Shown here: one piece after another, positions 1-9,496 of the stretch
Position numbering within the stretch: the first letter of the stretch is position 1
How the letters are laid out: each line of letters opens with the position of its first letter
Assembly: GCA_018136815.1 (NCBI GenBank)
Contig: CM030933.1
Location: 2,672,944 to 2,736,943 of the forward strand
Reading direction: 5' to 3'
From: Isochrysis galbana
Taxonomy: Eukaryota > Haptophyta > Isochrysidales > Isochrysidaceae
Length of the DNA stretch: 64,000 nucleotides
Notes under the pieces: generated by a model
The model's input: only the letters and a program-made list of their open reading frames with translations
What the model was told of the DNA's origin: nothing
Database searches by the model: none
Position numbers and translations under genes: made by a program

Positions 1-480
1 CAACCTACTTTTATAAGTGGGGGTCAATGGGGGCCTCGCGCCCCCCTCTCTCCATCGCGGACACCCCCCGGGGTGGGCCCGTACATTCAACCTCAGCCCC
101 TGCCCTCTGGCAGGGGCTGGGCAATCATCATCCTGGCCCAGACCCTTCGTGGGCGCGGGCCGCGATCCGCACTCCCACGCCCATACTGGGCCTGCCCTCG
201 AGCTGACTCGCTGACTCCCCCCCCTCCCCTGGTCGCCAGGCATACAGAGGCCGCAGGGAGACCCCAATGGCCAGCGTGGCAAGCGTGGGAGAGGCAGGGG
301 GGGCCAGGGGCTGAGCCCCAGCCTCCACTGCCCCCTGAGCTGCCCTTGCTGGCCCTCTGGGAGCCCCCAAAGGCCCTCTGAGAGCAGGCCGTGGCGCGCC
401 GCATGGCGACGCGCCGCAGGGAGAGGGGTGGAGGAGAATGGAGAGAGGGAGAGGGGGGGTTTTGCCCCCCCCGATGGAGT
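1..480 (+). repeat. Retroelement ORF1-like repeat fragment with 5' hairpin
   Basis: The first bases form a hairpin (arms at 4-10 and 15-21, loop TTAT) followed by a Gly/Pro-rich reading frame. This is the same arrangement as at 36602 and 50391(-). Bases ~200-480 resemble the GC-rich 'gagaggcaggrggggccagggg...gccccctgagctg' blocks at 7690, 41980 and 50090(-). I infer a truncated copy of the dispersed LINE/SINE-like family. No full ORF is supported. Confidence 0.5.
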
Positions 481-1212
481 GCGGTAAGAAACGGGCCCCG
501 TTTGCGTTAGCAAACGGGCGAAGGGGGGCGGCTGGCGACAGGAGGAAGAGAGGAAGGGAGTGGCTCAAGACGTCCTTGTGGCAGGTATCGGGGGGCGCAG
601 TCATTTATTTCTTCGAGGACTGCTCGCGGCGCGAGCTGTAAGGGCCGTTCTGCTTCTCGACGAGAGGTCCCTCAATAAAAATTTTTTCCAACTGGGAAGG
701 TGCTGGTCCGAAGTTTTTTCTTCAGTGAAGGTGCAGGTGAAGGTGAGAGTGCAGGAACTACAGATGCAGGTGAAGACACGGTGAACGGGACGCGCTGGGC
801 GGCCAGTAGCCCGCCAAGGTGGCTGTTGATCGTGCTCGCGTGGGATTGCAAGTTGAGAGCCAAAATTGATCAAGTGGTGGGGCACACCACCCATGTTATC
901 GGAAAAAATAAGCAGGCACCTGCACTGCACGCACACTCCTTCACTCCAACTGCGGCATCGACGCCACATACAGCTGCGGAGCCCGCGCGCGCACATCAAA
1001 TCCCGCGCGCACACACCCGTTCTATTCAATACAAGATCCTCAAGCTGATTCATTCACTTATGCGGACATGGGAAGCGCAGCAGCGGAAGTAACACAGGCT
1101 CTGCCGCCAGTTCCAACAGTTTCCTCTGTCTGTCGAGTCGAGCGTAGCCGAGGCGGCTTGCCTTCATTTGGTCTCCTTTCCCTCAGGGTTTCTTCCCCTC
1201 CCGTGGGGACTC

Positions 1213-1560
1213 TCACCCTACCATGAGCCCCCCCGCGAGCACCCCGAAGGAGAGGCCCAGGAACACCACGTACGCGACGAGAACGGCGTCGCCTTGGCTC
1301 GGCATGAGGGCGCGCCCCAAGAGGGCCTGGTAGACGCCCACGCCGAGCACGGCGTAGCCCGTCCCCTTGTGCGCGACCCGCCACACGGCGCGGCGTGTGG
1401 TGCGGGCGGCGGGCGTGCCGCGCACGAGCGCGTTGAGCGGCTGCAGCAGGGCGAGGGCGAAGGCGACGATCCCGAGCGTGTGATGGGGGTGCGAGAAGTG
1501 GCGCCCTCGGGCATCGCGGTGACGATCGTCCACACCGTGTCGCATCCAGAGTATTTTATA
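1213..1560 (-). CDS. Cytochrome b561-like membrane exon (partial, probably frameshifted)
   Basis: The C-terminal ~100 residues read HFSHPHHTLGIVAFALALLQ, then an Arg-rich turn, W-x-x-AHKGTGYAVLGVGVYQ and a last hydrophobic helix before the stop at 1213. The H-x-x-LGI-...-LQPL and H-x-x-x-GYAV spacing is that of cytochrome b561/DOMON-type ferric-reductase membrane domains, where the two His ligate haem. Only three of the expected five or six helices are present. Immediately upstream, another frame reads VWTIVTAMPEG, which would precede HFSHPHH naturally if one base were missing near 1499. A TATA-like TATATAAAATA lies at ~1553-1565. Upstream sequence to 1944 stays open in the same frame but is not recognisable as this family. 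Partial gene or pseudogene. Confidence 0.45.
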   Translation of the reverse strand, partial: YKILWMRHGVDDRHRDARGRHFSHPHHTLGIVAFALALLQPLNALVRGTPAARTTRRAVWRVAHKGTGYAVLGVGVYQALLGRALMPSQGDAVLVAYVVFLGLSFGVLAGGLMVG

Positions 1561-2298
1561 TACTCTAGGCGGATGCGGTGCTTCTATCGATGTGAGGTGT
1601 GTGTAAAGAAAATCGAGTGAGTTTTGTTTTCGCCAATGAGTTGTCTCGAAGCTCCGCCGCATTGCACGTCGAATTTGCATTCGTTTCTCTCGTTTAATTG
1701 GTTTGTTTGTGCGATGTTGCGTTAGCTTTCGGAGTTTTCTTGTTGGTGAGTGAGATGTAGGGTTGCCCGAGACGCTGATGACGTCTGCCGCTGCCGTGTG
1801 CAGGGTGATCGTGATGTCGCCGACGAGCGAACTGTCTACGATTACGTCGGTGTCAAGGAAGCCGAGGAAGCGTCGAGCGACCACCGGAGTGTCCTCGACC
1901 AGGCCGATCGCGCCAGACTCTGTGTACGAATTTAGACGCTGCATCTCTCCATGTCCGGTGGTGTCTCGTGGGTCCTCGTCGCGATGTAGCGCGCCCTTTC
2001 CCCCCCTCTCTCAAGACTTCTCTTCACTCCATGCCCCTAGCCCCGCTGAGACTTGCCACGATCAAGCTTCGGCTTGATTCGACACACCGGGGTCGATGCG
2101 CTGATCCTGCCGTCTCTGCATCCGATAGCTTCGCTCCAGGTGCGTTTCAAGTTGCACCGGGCTGGACTCCGACTGGAAGCGAGGGGGATGGTGCCCCTGT
2201 CACCGCGCTGAGCGAGGAGCAACGAGCCCACATTTCACAGCTCGGCTGTTTACTTTACGAGTAGCGAATACGTAGGGACGATGTCAGCTAGGTCGGGC

Positions 2299-2475
2299 AC
2301 AAACTCGAAAGGGGTTTTTCCCCAGCGTGGCAGTGCCCCCTCCACCCGGTGCCGGTACCACTCGGACACCTGGCTCGTTAGGCATGGGCATGGCGGGATT
2401 CCGGGACTGAAAAGTTGTGTCCAATTAGCTAATGGGGTTGGTTGGCTAGGACATGACATTGATTGTCATTATTAC
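2299..2475 (+). repeat. Dispersed-repeat 3' tail copy
   Basis: Shares 'gaaaggggttttcccc', 'accactcggacacctggctcg' and 'gggactgaaaagttgtgtcc' blocks with longer copies ending at 8270 and 42550. All three end near 'ggttggctaggayataaca' followed by A/T-rich sequence. Consistent with the 3' end of a short interspersed element. Confidence 0.6.
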
Positions 2476-2604
2476 TAGTACAAGTACTTTATTATTATAA
2501 TACTTGTAGATGATACCAGAGGGCAAACAATCCGCCATTAGCCATTAGTTAGACATCAGAATGGTCAGTCCGCTTGCGACCTCCACCTCCACCTCCCCCC
2601 CCCC

Positions 2605-2850
2605 CCCCCCAAACCTGAAGATTCTGGGCTACACACCTACTATCCCAAGGTACAAGGTACCCCTCGTTCTACTCTGACAACGCCCTTATCTTCCCTCCCT
2701 CCACCACCTCCTCTGCCTCTGCCCCCCTTCATTCCTCATTCCTGTTTCTTCGGTTTCCGGGGTCCGGCGGGCCTAGTACACTACCAAGGGCCTAGGCTTT
2801 GGAGCGTGGGTTTTGGGCAGGCCTTTTGTGCGTATCTCCACCTCCACACC
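2605..2850 (-). repeat. LINE 3'-UTR-like copy
   Basis: Matches the region just downstream of the LINE coding sequence at 31205-31420, including the 'ctgaagattc.gggctayacacctact' end and the 'aggcctttt' block. A related end sits at ~50850-50880 in the other orientation. The adjoining C-run at 2592-2608 replaces the T/A tail of other copies. Confidence 0.5.
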
Positions 2851-3071
2851 AGACACATTCGATAAGCACAGCCGCCGCGTGACCAACTCGCAAAGCTCAC
2901 TCACCAAGTATCCGGCGACGCCTTTGACCGCTTGCATCATTTCCGCTTGAGAAAGCGCCCGCTAACCAGCATATCCACTACGTCATGAACCTAAATCCAA
3001 ACGTATGGATAGGTACAGCTAGCCGGATAACTTGTGATAAACGCCACATACATGGTGCTTCCTCCCCAATA
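2851..3071. other. No recognisable gene
   Basis: Short spacer before the stop codon of the minus-strand glycosyltransferase. No repeat or RNA recognised. Confidence 0.5.
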
Positions 3072-5218
3072 CTACGACTGCGGTTGGACGACACCCGTAT
3101 GAGGATCGGTGAAACGACAATTCCAGGAGCTGTTGTGGTGTACCGGATGCCTCGCGCATTGCATTCTACCTTCATCCAGCAGGGCCTGACCATATGCTTT
3201 GTAACGATAGAGCAATGCGACCCAATACTCGCCGAAGTTGACCTCTCTCCGCCAATCCGTGCCAAAGCGGGAGACGATATTCAAGTATTCATTCTCAAGG
3301 AGACTGTCGCTGACGTCATCCCAGCGTTTGACAACTACAACCGGAAGATCGTCAAACAATCCCAACCCAACCAATGGGTTGGTCGTTGAGCACACGATGG
3401 GTATCGTACCGAGCAACAACAGGCGCCACGTACGAGTGCAATCGATGCCGTTGCCAAGTGGCGCTAGGGCGAAGCGCGACTGCAAGGCTGCGAAGGTCCA
3501 CTCCTCGAGGCTGACTCTACCACTTTGCTCAAGTCGAGACGCAATGCGCCTTCCAGCTGTCATGGCAGCATTCCGGTCCATGCGAGCATTCCCATTGCGT
3601 AAATTAAAATACTCGATGTAGAGCGTGTACTTCTTCGGAATGAGCGAGCTAGAGGCGACGGCTCGAAGAAAGAAAGACTGGTTAACGTTGTCGATGCCGA
3701 GGGGCATTGTGACCAGCTTCGGATGACGAGCATCCATATTGATGGAGAAGAAGGCCAAGAGCTGTGCAAAAATAGCAGGTCGGGGGTGTGGTGAGTAGCG
3801 CTCAAACGAGAGTTGTGAAGGCGGCAGGAAACGACGCGTTGACTCGGAATGCGGGTGAGACTGCGCGAAGAAGCATGTGTGGGCTTTGCAGCTGCAGTCA
3901 AGCTGCTACATCGAGAAGGACCTTGAGCGAGCAAAATGTATGTCAAGTGTTGGCATACACGGAGGTGCGTGGATAGCTCGTGTGATCAGCACAGCCAAGT
4001 TACAAGGTTGGACGACAGGCTCTAGCCAATCGGTCACCACGAGCAGGCAAATGGCGCAAAGGATGAGGATGTCTTCGAACCTTTGGATCGTCTAAGGACC
4101 GCAGGACGTTGGGCGGAAACATGCAATGGTCGGTAGTTCCAGCGACAAGTACATAAGGAGCTGGAATTCGCGGGTGATGCCGAACAAAGAAATCTACAAC
4201 GAACTTCGGATCGTTGCGAATGAAAATTATGATGGCACGGCCGGACGTCATGGTATGTGTCGGGAGATCAAGTCCATCATCTGAGGAGAGGACAAGGTGT
4301 TGGAATGACTATGGCTCCAACGGAAGCTGCAGAGCCCACCTCCAGTCTAGTGCGCAATGGTCAAGGGCCGATCTACAAGAAGAATAGCAACCGAGAAGGC
4401 ATTGCTCCAGTTCAGGTTGCAGATGGGGCACCACCGGCGAGGCCGCGCACAATCAAAATATTGATAATCTGCGTGTGATCGATACACGTGGCCAAATGAA
4501 AGCGGCCCAGCACCGACAGGCCACGTGTGGAGTCCATCGTTGGTACGACCAGGAGCCCCGGGCGTGCCTCGCCCCTTTTTGCAGTTGACGAGCGATTGAG
4601 AAGCGCTGTCGGGAAGTTGGAGGCACAGGAGCAAATCGTTGATTAATGCCCTTCCTCCTTCGTTAACGGGCCTGCACTCCGAGGCCTTCCCTGTAGCCAT
4701 CACAGCACCACATTCGTCCCCGGCGCTCGCATTGAGTATCGCAGTCATTCGCGGCCCACCGGGCCTCGAGGTTCCCATGTGCTGAGAGTGTTTGCAGACA
4801 CGGCGGGCCCAATGCAAGTTGATTTCCTTCTTAATCGCGTGCGATGTCGCGTTGGCCTTGACCCTCGGCGGCGGCGTGAGCCAGGCGTATGGCTGCTGCC
4901 CATTCGCGCAGACAAAATATTCAGAGACATACGACTGTGGCGGATGGTTGTGCGACGGCCAAGACGCAGGTGGAGCATCGCGGACCAGAGCGCAAGGTGC
5001 ACATAGGGCGTCTCGCCGGCAGCTTGCGAGCTGTGGCAAGTACGCCTGGTCTACGCCGCCTGGCTGATACCAGAAGCAGCGGGAGGGATCTGCGCCGCTA
5101 GTCCAGAAGGCTTGTGCAAGTGGCACGCCATAGAGAGTCTGCTCGAAGCAAGCTTCCGCCATCGCTCCGTCTCGCTGCGGCCTGACGTGCGGAAGCATCT
5201 GAAGCTGGTTGTATAGGG
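3072..5218 (-). CDS. Exostosin-like glycosyltransferase, 5' end lost in gap
   Basis: Three minus-strand exons fit in phase: <5218-4451, 4280-4081 and 3761-3072, with GT-AG junctions. The splices give ...QYFD-Y-DGLDLPTHT and ...SLDDPK-LLAFFSINMDARHPKLVTMPLGID. The C-terminal exon contains FALAPLGNGIDCTRTWRLLL-LGTIPIV and DDLPVVVVKRWDDVS. This is the pattern of exostosin/GT47-like enzymes, in which a conserved Gly-x-Gly loop and an acidic residue after 'PVVVV' surround the nucleotide-sugar site. Exon 1 holds CFEQTLYGVPLAQ and INDLLLCLQLP. About 550 residues are visible and the N-terminus, including any signal anchor, is in the N gap. Donor substrate unknown. It would act in the Golgi if a true exostosin relative. 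Family call is by motif only. Confidence 0.55.
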
Positions 5219-5318
5219 NNNNNNNNNNNNNNNNNNNNNNNNNNNNNNNNNNNNNNNNNNNNNNNNNNNNNNNNNNNNNNNNNNNNNNNNNNNNNNNNNN
5301 NNNNNNNNNNNNNNNNNN
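5219..5318. other. Assembly gap (100 N)
   Basis: Exactly 100 N, the usual placeholder for unknown length. It interrupts two minus-strand coding regions: the 5' end of the glycosyltransferase and the 3' end of the methyltransferase. Confidence 0.99.
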
Positions 5319-5328
5319 AATCCGCAGG

Positions 5329-5787
5329 GGGGAGATCGTCGAGACCCCAATGCAGCTTCCGAAATCGCACTGTACCTTGTCGGTCGATGCCATCCGGGCC
5401 TCTACCAGCCGTGAGTGCCCCCTCCTCCCCGCGCCCATGCGCATCCTGCCCCCCTTCTGGCCGTTGTGCTAGCAGCCGCTGTATTGAGCCTTGCATGTGG
5501 AGGAACCCATCGCCAGCAACCTTCTCTTCTGCAGACTCTGTCGCCGTTACGTGCGCTCCAAGACGAGCAAGGCCAACGGCGAGATGCCCGCAGCCTGAGC
5601 TGACCTCCAGGATCCGTTTCCCACGCCACTCCACCTGTGAGTCCACTTCGAGATGGCGCAGCAAGATCAGGCTGGCTGTCCAGAGTATTCCGCCACCCGG
5701 CTGGTCGACCCACGCGCGCATCTTGCCATTGTGCTGACAGAGCTCCGCCCACTCGACAGCGCCCGAGATGTCGGTGGAGGGGCTCAT
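5329..5787 (-). CDS. METTL21-type (Methyltransf_16) methyltransferase, 3' end lost in gap
   Basis: The start ATG is at 5787. The sequence reads WVDQPGGGILWTASLILLRHL, then WRGKRILEVSSGCGHLAVGLARLGAHVTATE, and much later FRKLHWGLDDLPPAD. The first block is the W-x-A/G... helix and the second is the SAM-binding glycine loop (LE-x-x-x-G-x-G) of protein-lysine methyltransferases of the METTL21/FAM86 group. 'L.WG' follows at the position where these enzymes carry it. The ~50 residues between TATE and FRKLHWG are less typical and may hide an unrecognised intron. A long GA tract on the + strand (CT on the coding strand) lies just upstream at 5878-6015. Confidence 0.6.
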
Positions 5788-5877
5788 GACCGACAGCTAC
5801 CTCTCGCCGAACTGCGCCGCCAGCACTAAGGGCCCCCGTGTCTGCCCACTCTCCTCTAGCTTGAGCTCGTGTGTGCA

Positions 5878-6015
5878 AGAGAGAGAGAGAGAGAGAGAGA
5901 CGCGCGAGAGAGTGCCGCGAAAGCCGCGCGCGAGAGAGAGAGTGCCGCGAAAGCCGCGCGCGCGAGAGAGAGAGCCGCGAGAGAGCCGCGAGAGAGAGAG
6001 GGAGAGGGAGAGGGG
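5878..6015. repeat. GA-rich simple repeat upstream of methyltransferase
   Basis: Long (GA)n mixed with two near-identical 'gagagtgccgcgaaagccgcgcgcgagagaga' units. On the coding strand of the neighbouring gene this is a CT tract ending ~90 bp from its ATG, matching the arrangement at other genes here. Confidence 0.8.
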
Positions 6016-6439
6016 GGAGACGCCCGCCACGCAGCGCCGCCGTCCACGCCGCTCGCTCGCTCTCGCGACGACCAAGCTAGGAGTACAGACAGAGTATAAA
6101 TGTACATGCGGAGTTTCCCTAAAGTTATAAAAGGGCCTAGTAACCAGGCCCCCCAGCTAGTGCGGTCGGTGTCTAGGTACAGGGTTTGCAACAGTTATAA
6201 TAAGCTCCCCAACGCTATTCCAACCCTGCTGTTTCAACGATCCTCACTCCCACAAGAGACTGTATTCTTTTATTTATTTATTTAGGGTGCAGGTTCAGGT
6301 TGTATTTGTAGTTTGTAGGTTGTAGTTGTAGTTGTAGTGTTGTAGTTGTGGGGTGGGCATGTGGGCATAGGTTTAGGCTTAGGCTTAGGCTTAGGCGTTA
6401 GGCGAGAAGCGTTCATTTGTTCATTTGGCCTCACCCTGC

Positions 6440-7315
6440 TGCAGGCCTGCTAAGGCTGTGAATATATTAGCCTACTATCTAGATATTAGGCTATCTACCT
6501 CCAAATCGCACTATCTACCTCAATGCTAATAGTGCCCAAGCCATTATCTATATCTATGTACATAGCTGTGACTGCCAAAGCTACTAATAAGGTATTAATA
6601 GGCCCCTCTAAGGCGCAAACGCGCGTGCGCGCACAAACACACACCGTCAGGTAGCAGACAGACGCGTACAGAGCTAAAGCGCGCGCTGCGCGCGCCATAC
6701 ATATCGACTACATGACCAAAAAAAAGACACATACACAAGCAGCTTAATCGCAGTTCTTGCCCGCAAGGAGGGCATGCTCCAAAGTGTCATCGGACTGCCC
6801 TGCCTTCATGTCATCGTGGAGCCGCCCTGCCTTCGAGAAAGCGCGCTGCGTGCCTGCGTGCCTCCGTGCACGAGGGAGCGAGGGAGGAGAGGGGGAGGGA
6901 GGAGGAGGGAGGGAGGGAGGGAGGGAGGGAGGGGGGAGGGAGGGAGGGAGGGAGGGAGGGAGGGAGGGAGGGAGGGAGGCGGGCGGGAGGGATGGAGGGA
7001 GGGAGGGAGGCGGAGGGAGGGAGGGAGGGAGGGAGGGGAGAGGGGAGGGAGAGAGGAGCAAGGGAGGGAGGTCGGGAGCGAGCGACGAGCGAGCGACGCC
7101 TGCAAAGACTTTTCGCGCCCGGGCGCCGGGCGCTTCCCGCGCCTACTATCTAGATAATACACATAATACTATTAATAGTCAAGGAGCGGCCACTATCTGT
7201 ATCTATGTACATAGTTGGAGGGCACTATCTGTATCTATGTACATAGTTCGAGAGCACTATTAGGTTCAAATATAATAGCTGTAAACCAAACCTATTCACA
7301 GCCTTAAGGCCTGCT
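6440..7315. mobile_element. Possible small element with ~22-bp inverted ends
   Basis: GCAGGCCTGCTAAGGCTGTG at ~6440 recurs inverted, with a 2-base indel, as TATTCACAGCCTTAAGGCCT at ~7291. Just inside each end, 'ctatctagata' and 'tctatgtacatag' occur, the latter three times. The middle holds a GGGA microsatellite (6885-7065). No coding sequence and no clear target duplication seen. Confidence 0.35.
6885..7065. repeat. (GGGA)n microsatellite
   Basis: About 180 bp of GGGA/GGAGG repeats with minor interruptions. Potentially G-quadruplex forming. All three frames are open only because of low complexity. Confidence 0.9.
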
Positions 7316-7448
7316 AGGATACCTAAGAACTTTTCCCTCCTGGTATCATCTACTTTTGGGATGATTCGCCCCCTTTACCTTCACACTCTTTCCGCTGCTA
7401 GGTAATAATAATAAAACAACTGAGCGTTAGTACCACTACTCCCACTAG

Positions 7449-8275
7449 AAACTATTGTTATAGTTTTAGCGATGGAGCACGCGCCGACCGCTCCCACCTC
7501 CCAGCCCCCCGCCGCAACGACGCCCCACCGGGGCCGCCCCAAGCCGCCGGAGCCGAAGCGCTCGCAGCGCCTGACTCGCCCGCCCTGGCCCGTCGTGGCC
7601 TGCCCATCTCTCTGACCAGCCCCTCCTCCCCCTGGGCCCCCCTGATCAGGACCCCCCAGCCAGCTCCTGTCGACCTGCAGGGGCGCGGAGCGCCAGCGAG
7701 GGAGAGGCAGGAGGGGCCAGGGCCATGCCCCAGCCTCACCTGCCCCCTGAGCTGTGCTCCCAGGCCCCTGCTGGCCATCTGGGGACCTGAAGTGGGGCCG
7801 CAGGCGCGCGCCATGGGCCCCCGCCGCAGGGAAGAGAGGAGGAAAAGGGAAGAGAGAGGGGAGGCAGCTCCCCCCTCCGGTGCTAACGTATCTTCTTGCC
7901 CTGTTTAGGTAAAAGAAGATGGAGGCTGCCAGAGCCAGGAGGGAAGGGCCGCGGCTCGCCGCGGCCACTCGCTCGGGCGAGGGAGATTAGTGCTCTGGAC
8001 CCCTAAACTCACGAGTGCCCCCCCCCCCCTTGCGTTGTTTTACCCGAAAGGGGTTTTCCCCCAGCGTGGCCTCGAGGAGAGGGTGTGCTGGGGTGCGCAG
8101 GGCCGGTGCATGCACTGGGGGGAGGACAAGTACCGGGGGGGGGGGCAATGCCTCTCCCCCCGGTACCACGCGGACACCTGGCTCGTCAGGCATGGCGGGA
8201 GTCCGGGGCTGAAAAGTTGTGTCCAAATAGCTAGTGGGGTTGGCTAGGATATAACATTAATAATTTAATTTAATT
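7449..8275 (+). mobile_element. Non-autonomous retroelement unit (hairpin, ORF1 start, 3' tail)
   Basis: Begins with hairpin AAACTAT-TGTT-ATAGTTT (7449-7466), then ATG at 7472 opening MEHAPTAPTSQPPAATTPHR, homologous to MERAATAPEPQATLATAPHL at 42773. A GC-rich middle (7615-7870) and a 3' block (8036-8260) match 41910-42550 nearly base for base. The unit ends 'ggttggctaggatataaca' plus an AT-rich tail. No reverse transcriptase is encoded, so it looks like a LINE-mobilised short element. Confidence 0.65.
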
Positions 8276-8280
8276 AGACT

Positions 8281-8487
8281 CTACTCATCTTTAGAGAGAG
8301 GTTTCAGTTGTAGCGTTCTCACGTTCGCTATGGCTTGCTTCCAGAAGGCCGGGAGCTTGCTCCTCCCTTTTATCCCGTCCGTTAGCTTGTGTGCGGGTAC
8401 GTCGGCTAGTACCGCCGCTCTGCCCAGGCGCGTGCGGCAAAACCATGCGTCCAGGATTTGTTTCCATTGAGCTTGTCTTGCGTCCAA
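8281..8487 (-). pseudogene. LINE ORF2 fragment (post-RT region)
   Basis: Reads DARQAQWKQILDAW, GRAAVLADVPAHKLTDG and SKLPAFWKQAIANVRTLQLK. The same block occurs in the 31-33.8 kb element (LTDGISGTSKLPAFWKQALH) and, damaged, at 54.8 kb (LDARQAQFKQVLDAW). It corresponds to the region between reverse transcriptase and the C-terminal zinc knuckle of the local LINE family. No RT motif here, so a truncated copy. Confidence 0.6.
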
Positions 8488-8504
8488 GTAGTTTAGTATT
8501 AGGG

Positions 8505-8650
8505 CCTGACAAGAGTTGCCGGCAACTTTTTGAGCAACTTTGGGGTGTTTGAGAGGGCGAGCAACTTTTGAGCAACTTTAAGGCCCACAGGCAACATTGA
8601 GCAACTTGAGCAATTACCTAGCAACTTACCCATAGATAGGCCCGTTAGAC
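8505..8650. repeat. GAGCAACTT repeat cluster
   Basis: A run of spaced 'gagcaactt' motifs starting 'tgacaagagttgccggcaac'. A second copy is at 36803-36935 with the same order and small changes, so this is a dispersed unit. Confidence 0.7.
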
Positions 8651-8676
8651 GAGCAACCTACCCCTCCTAGCTAGAT

Positions 8677-9055
8677 CTATAGATAGGCCGAGCGTGCAAC
8701 TTTAACTTTAACCCCTCTGCCCCTCTCGCTCGCCACGCTGACGCCCCGCCTCGCCAACACATGCCCCTCCGCCTCGTGGAGTACGACGATGAGGGGGAGA
8801 GCGAGAGCAGCGGCGGCGTGGGTGGCGTGCGGCCTCGGCTCTGGGAGAGGACGGTGCGGTTGCGCGGCGTCTGCCATCACTTGGTCAGCCGGCGCGGTGG
8901 GGTGGGCGTAGAGAGAGGAGGGGAGCGTGGCGCGCTCCATGACCCTATCGTTATAACGATAGTTGAGGTTGTCCCGCAAGTAGCAGAACTTATACCATCC
9001 GCATGGGGGTAGTTGCTGAAAAAACAACCAAACTTGAGGTTGCACCCTCTCATCT
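8677..9055 (-). pseudogene. LINE 5' end with ORF1 start (MERA type)
   Basis: On the minus strand a ~70-bp block (9055-8984, repeated at 21386-21315) is followed by the palindrome CTATCGTTATAACGATAG (8945-8962) and ATGGAGCGCGCC with ATG at 8940. The product MERATLPSSLYAHPTAPADQ soon degenerates. The same hairpin-plus-MERA arrangement starts elements at 62985(-), 47528(+) and 19893(-). Confidence 0.65.
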
Positions 9056-9496
9056 TGGACGGAAAATGACCGCCTACTAGATGCTACTGGATAGAACGAA
9101 GGCTGTTAGTTGGCCTCGCCCGTCCAATTCATAGGCGGAACCATCTTAGTACACTGCACAGCCCACTCCGCCTCCCTACGCCCAGCCACAAACAGTCACA
9201 ATCACCAATACGCCTCGTGATAGCTTCAGCTCCCAAGGTACCGCATTTCACCACTCCGACAGACCATTTAAGGCCTACGGTCGACGCCAACAGTGTGGCA
9301 CATCCCTTCACATTAAAGTCCTAACGTCTCCCCTAACTCAAAACATCACTCATCTCGCCGCTACCGAGTCATCATCCAAGTACTTGGCAGTATCCTCTAG
9401 AGCCAATACGAGTGCCTAACACCAAGGGCGGGGCAGAAGGGTAATCGTAGGACACCTCCGGCCTAAAACCGTGATTGCATACATCCTGACCCGGTG
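9056..9496. other. Spacer, nothing recognised
   Basis: Intergenic sequence downstream of the dehydrogenase gene. No gene, RNA or repeat identified. Confidence 0.5.
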
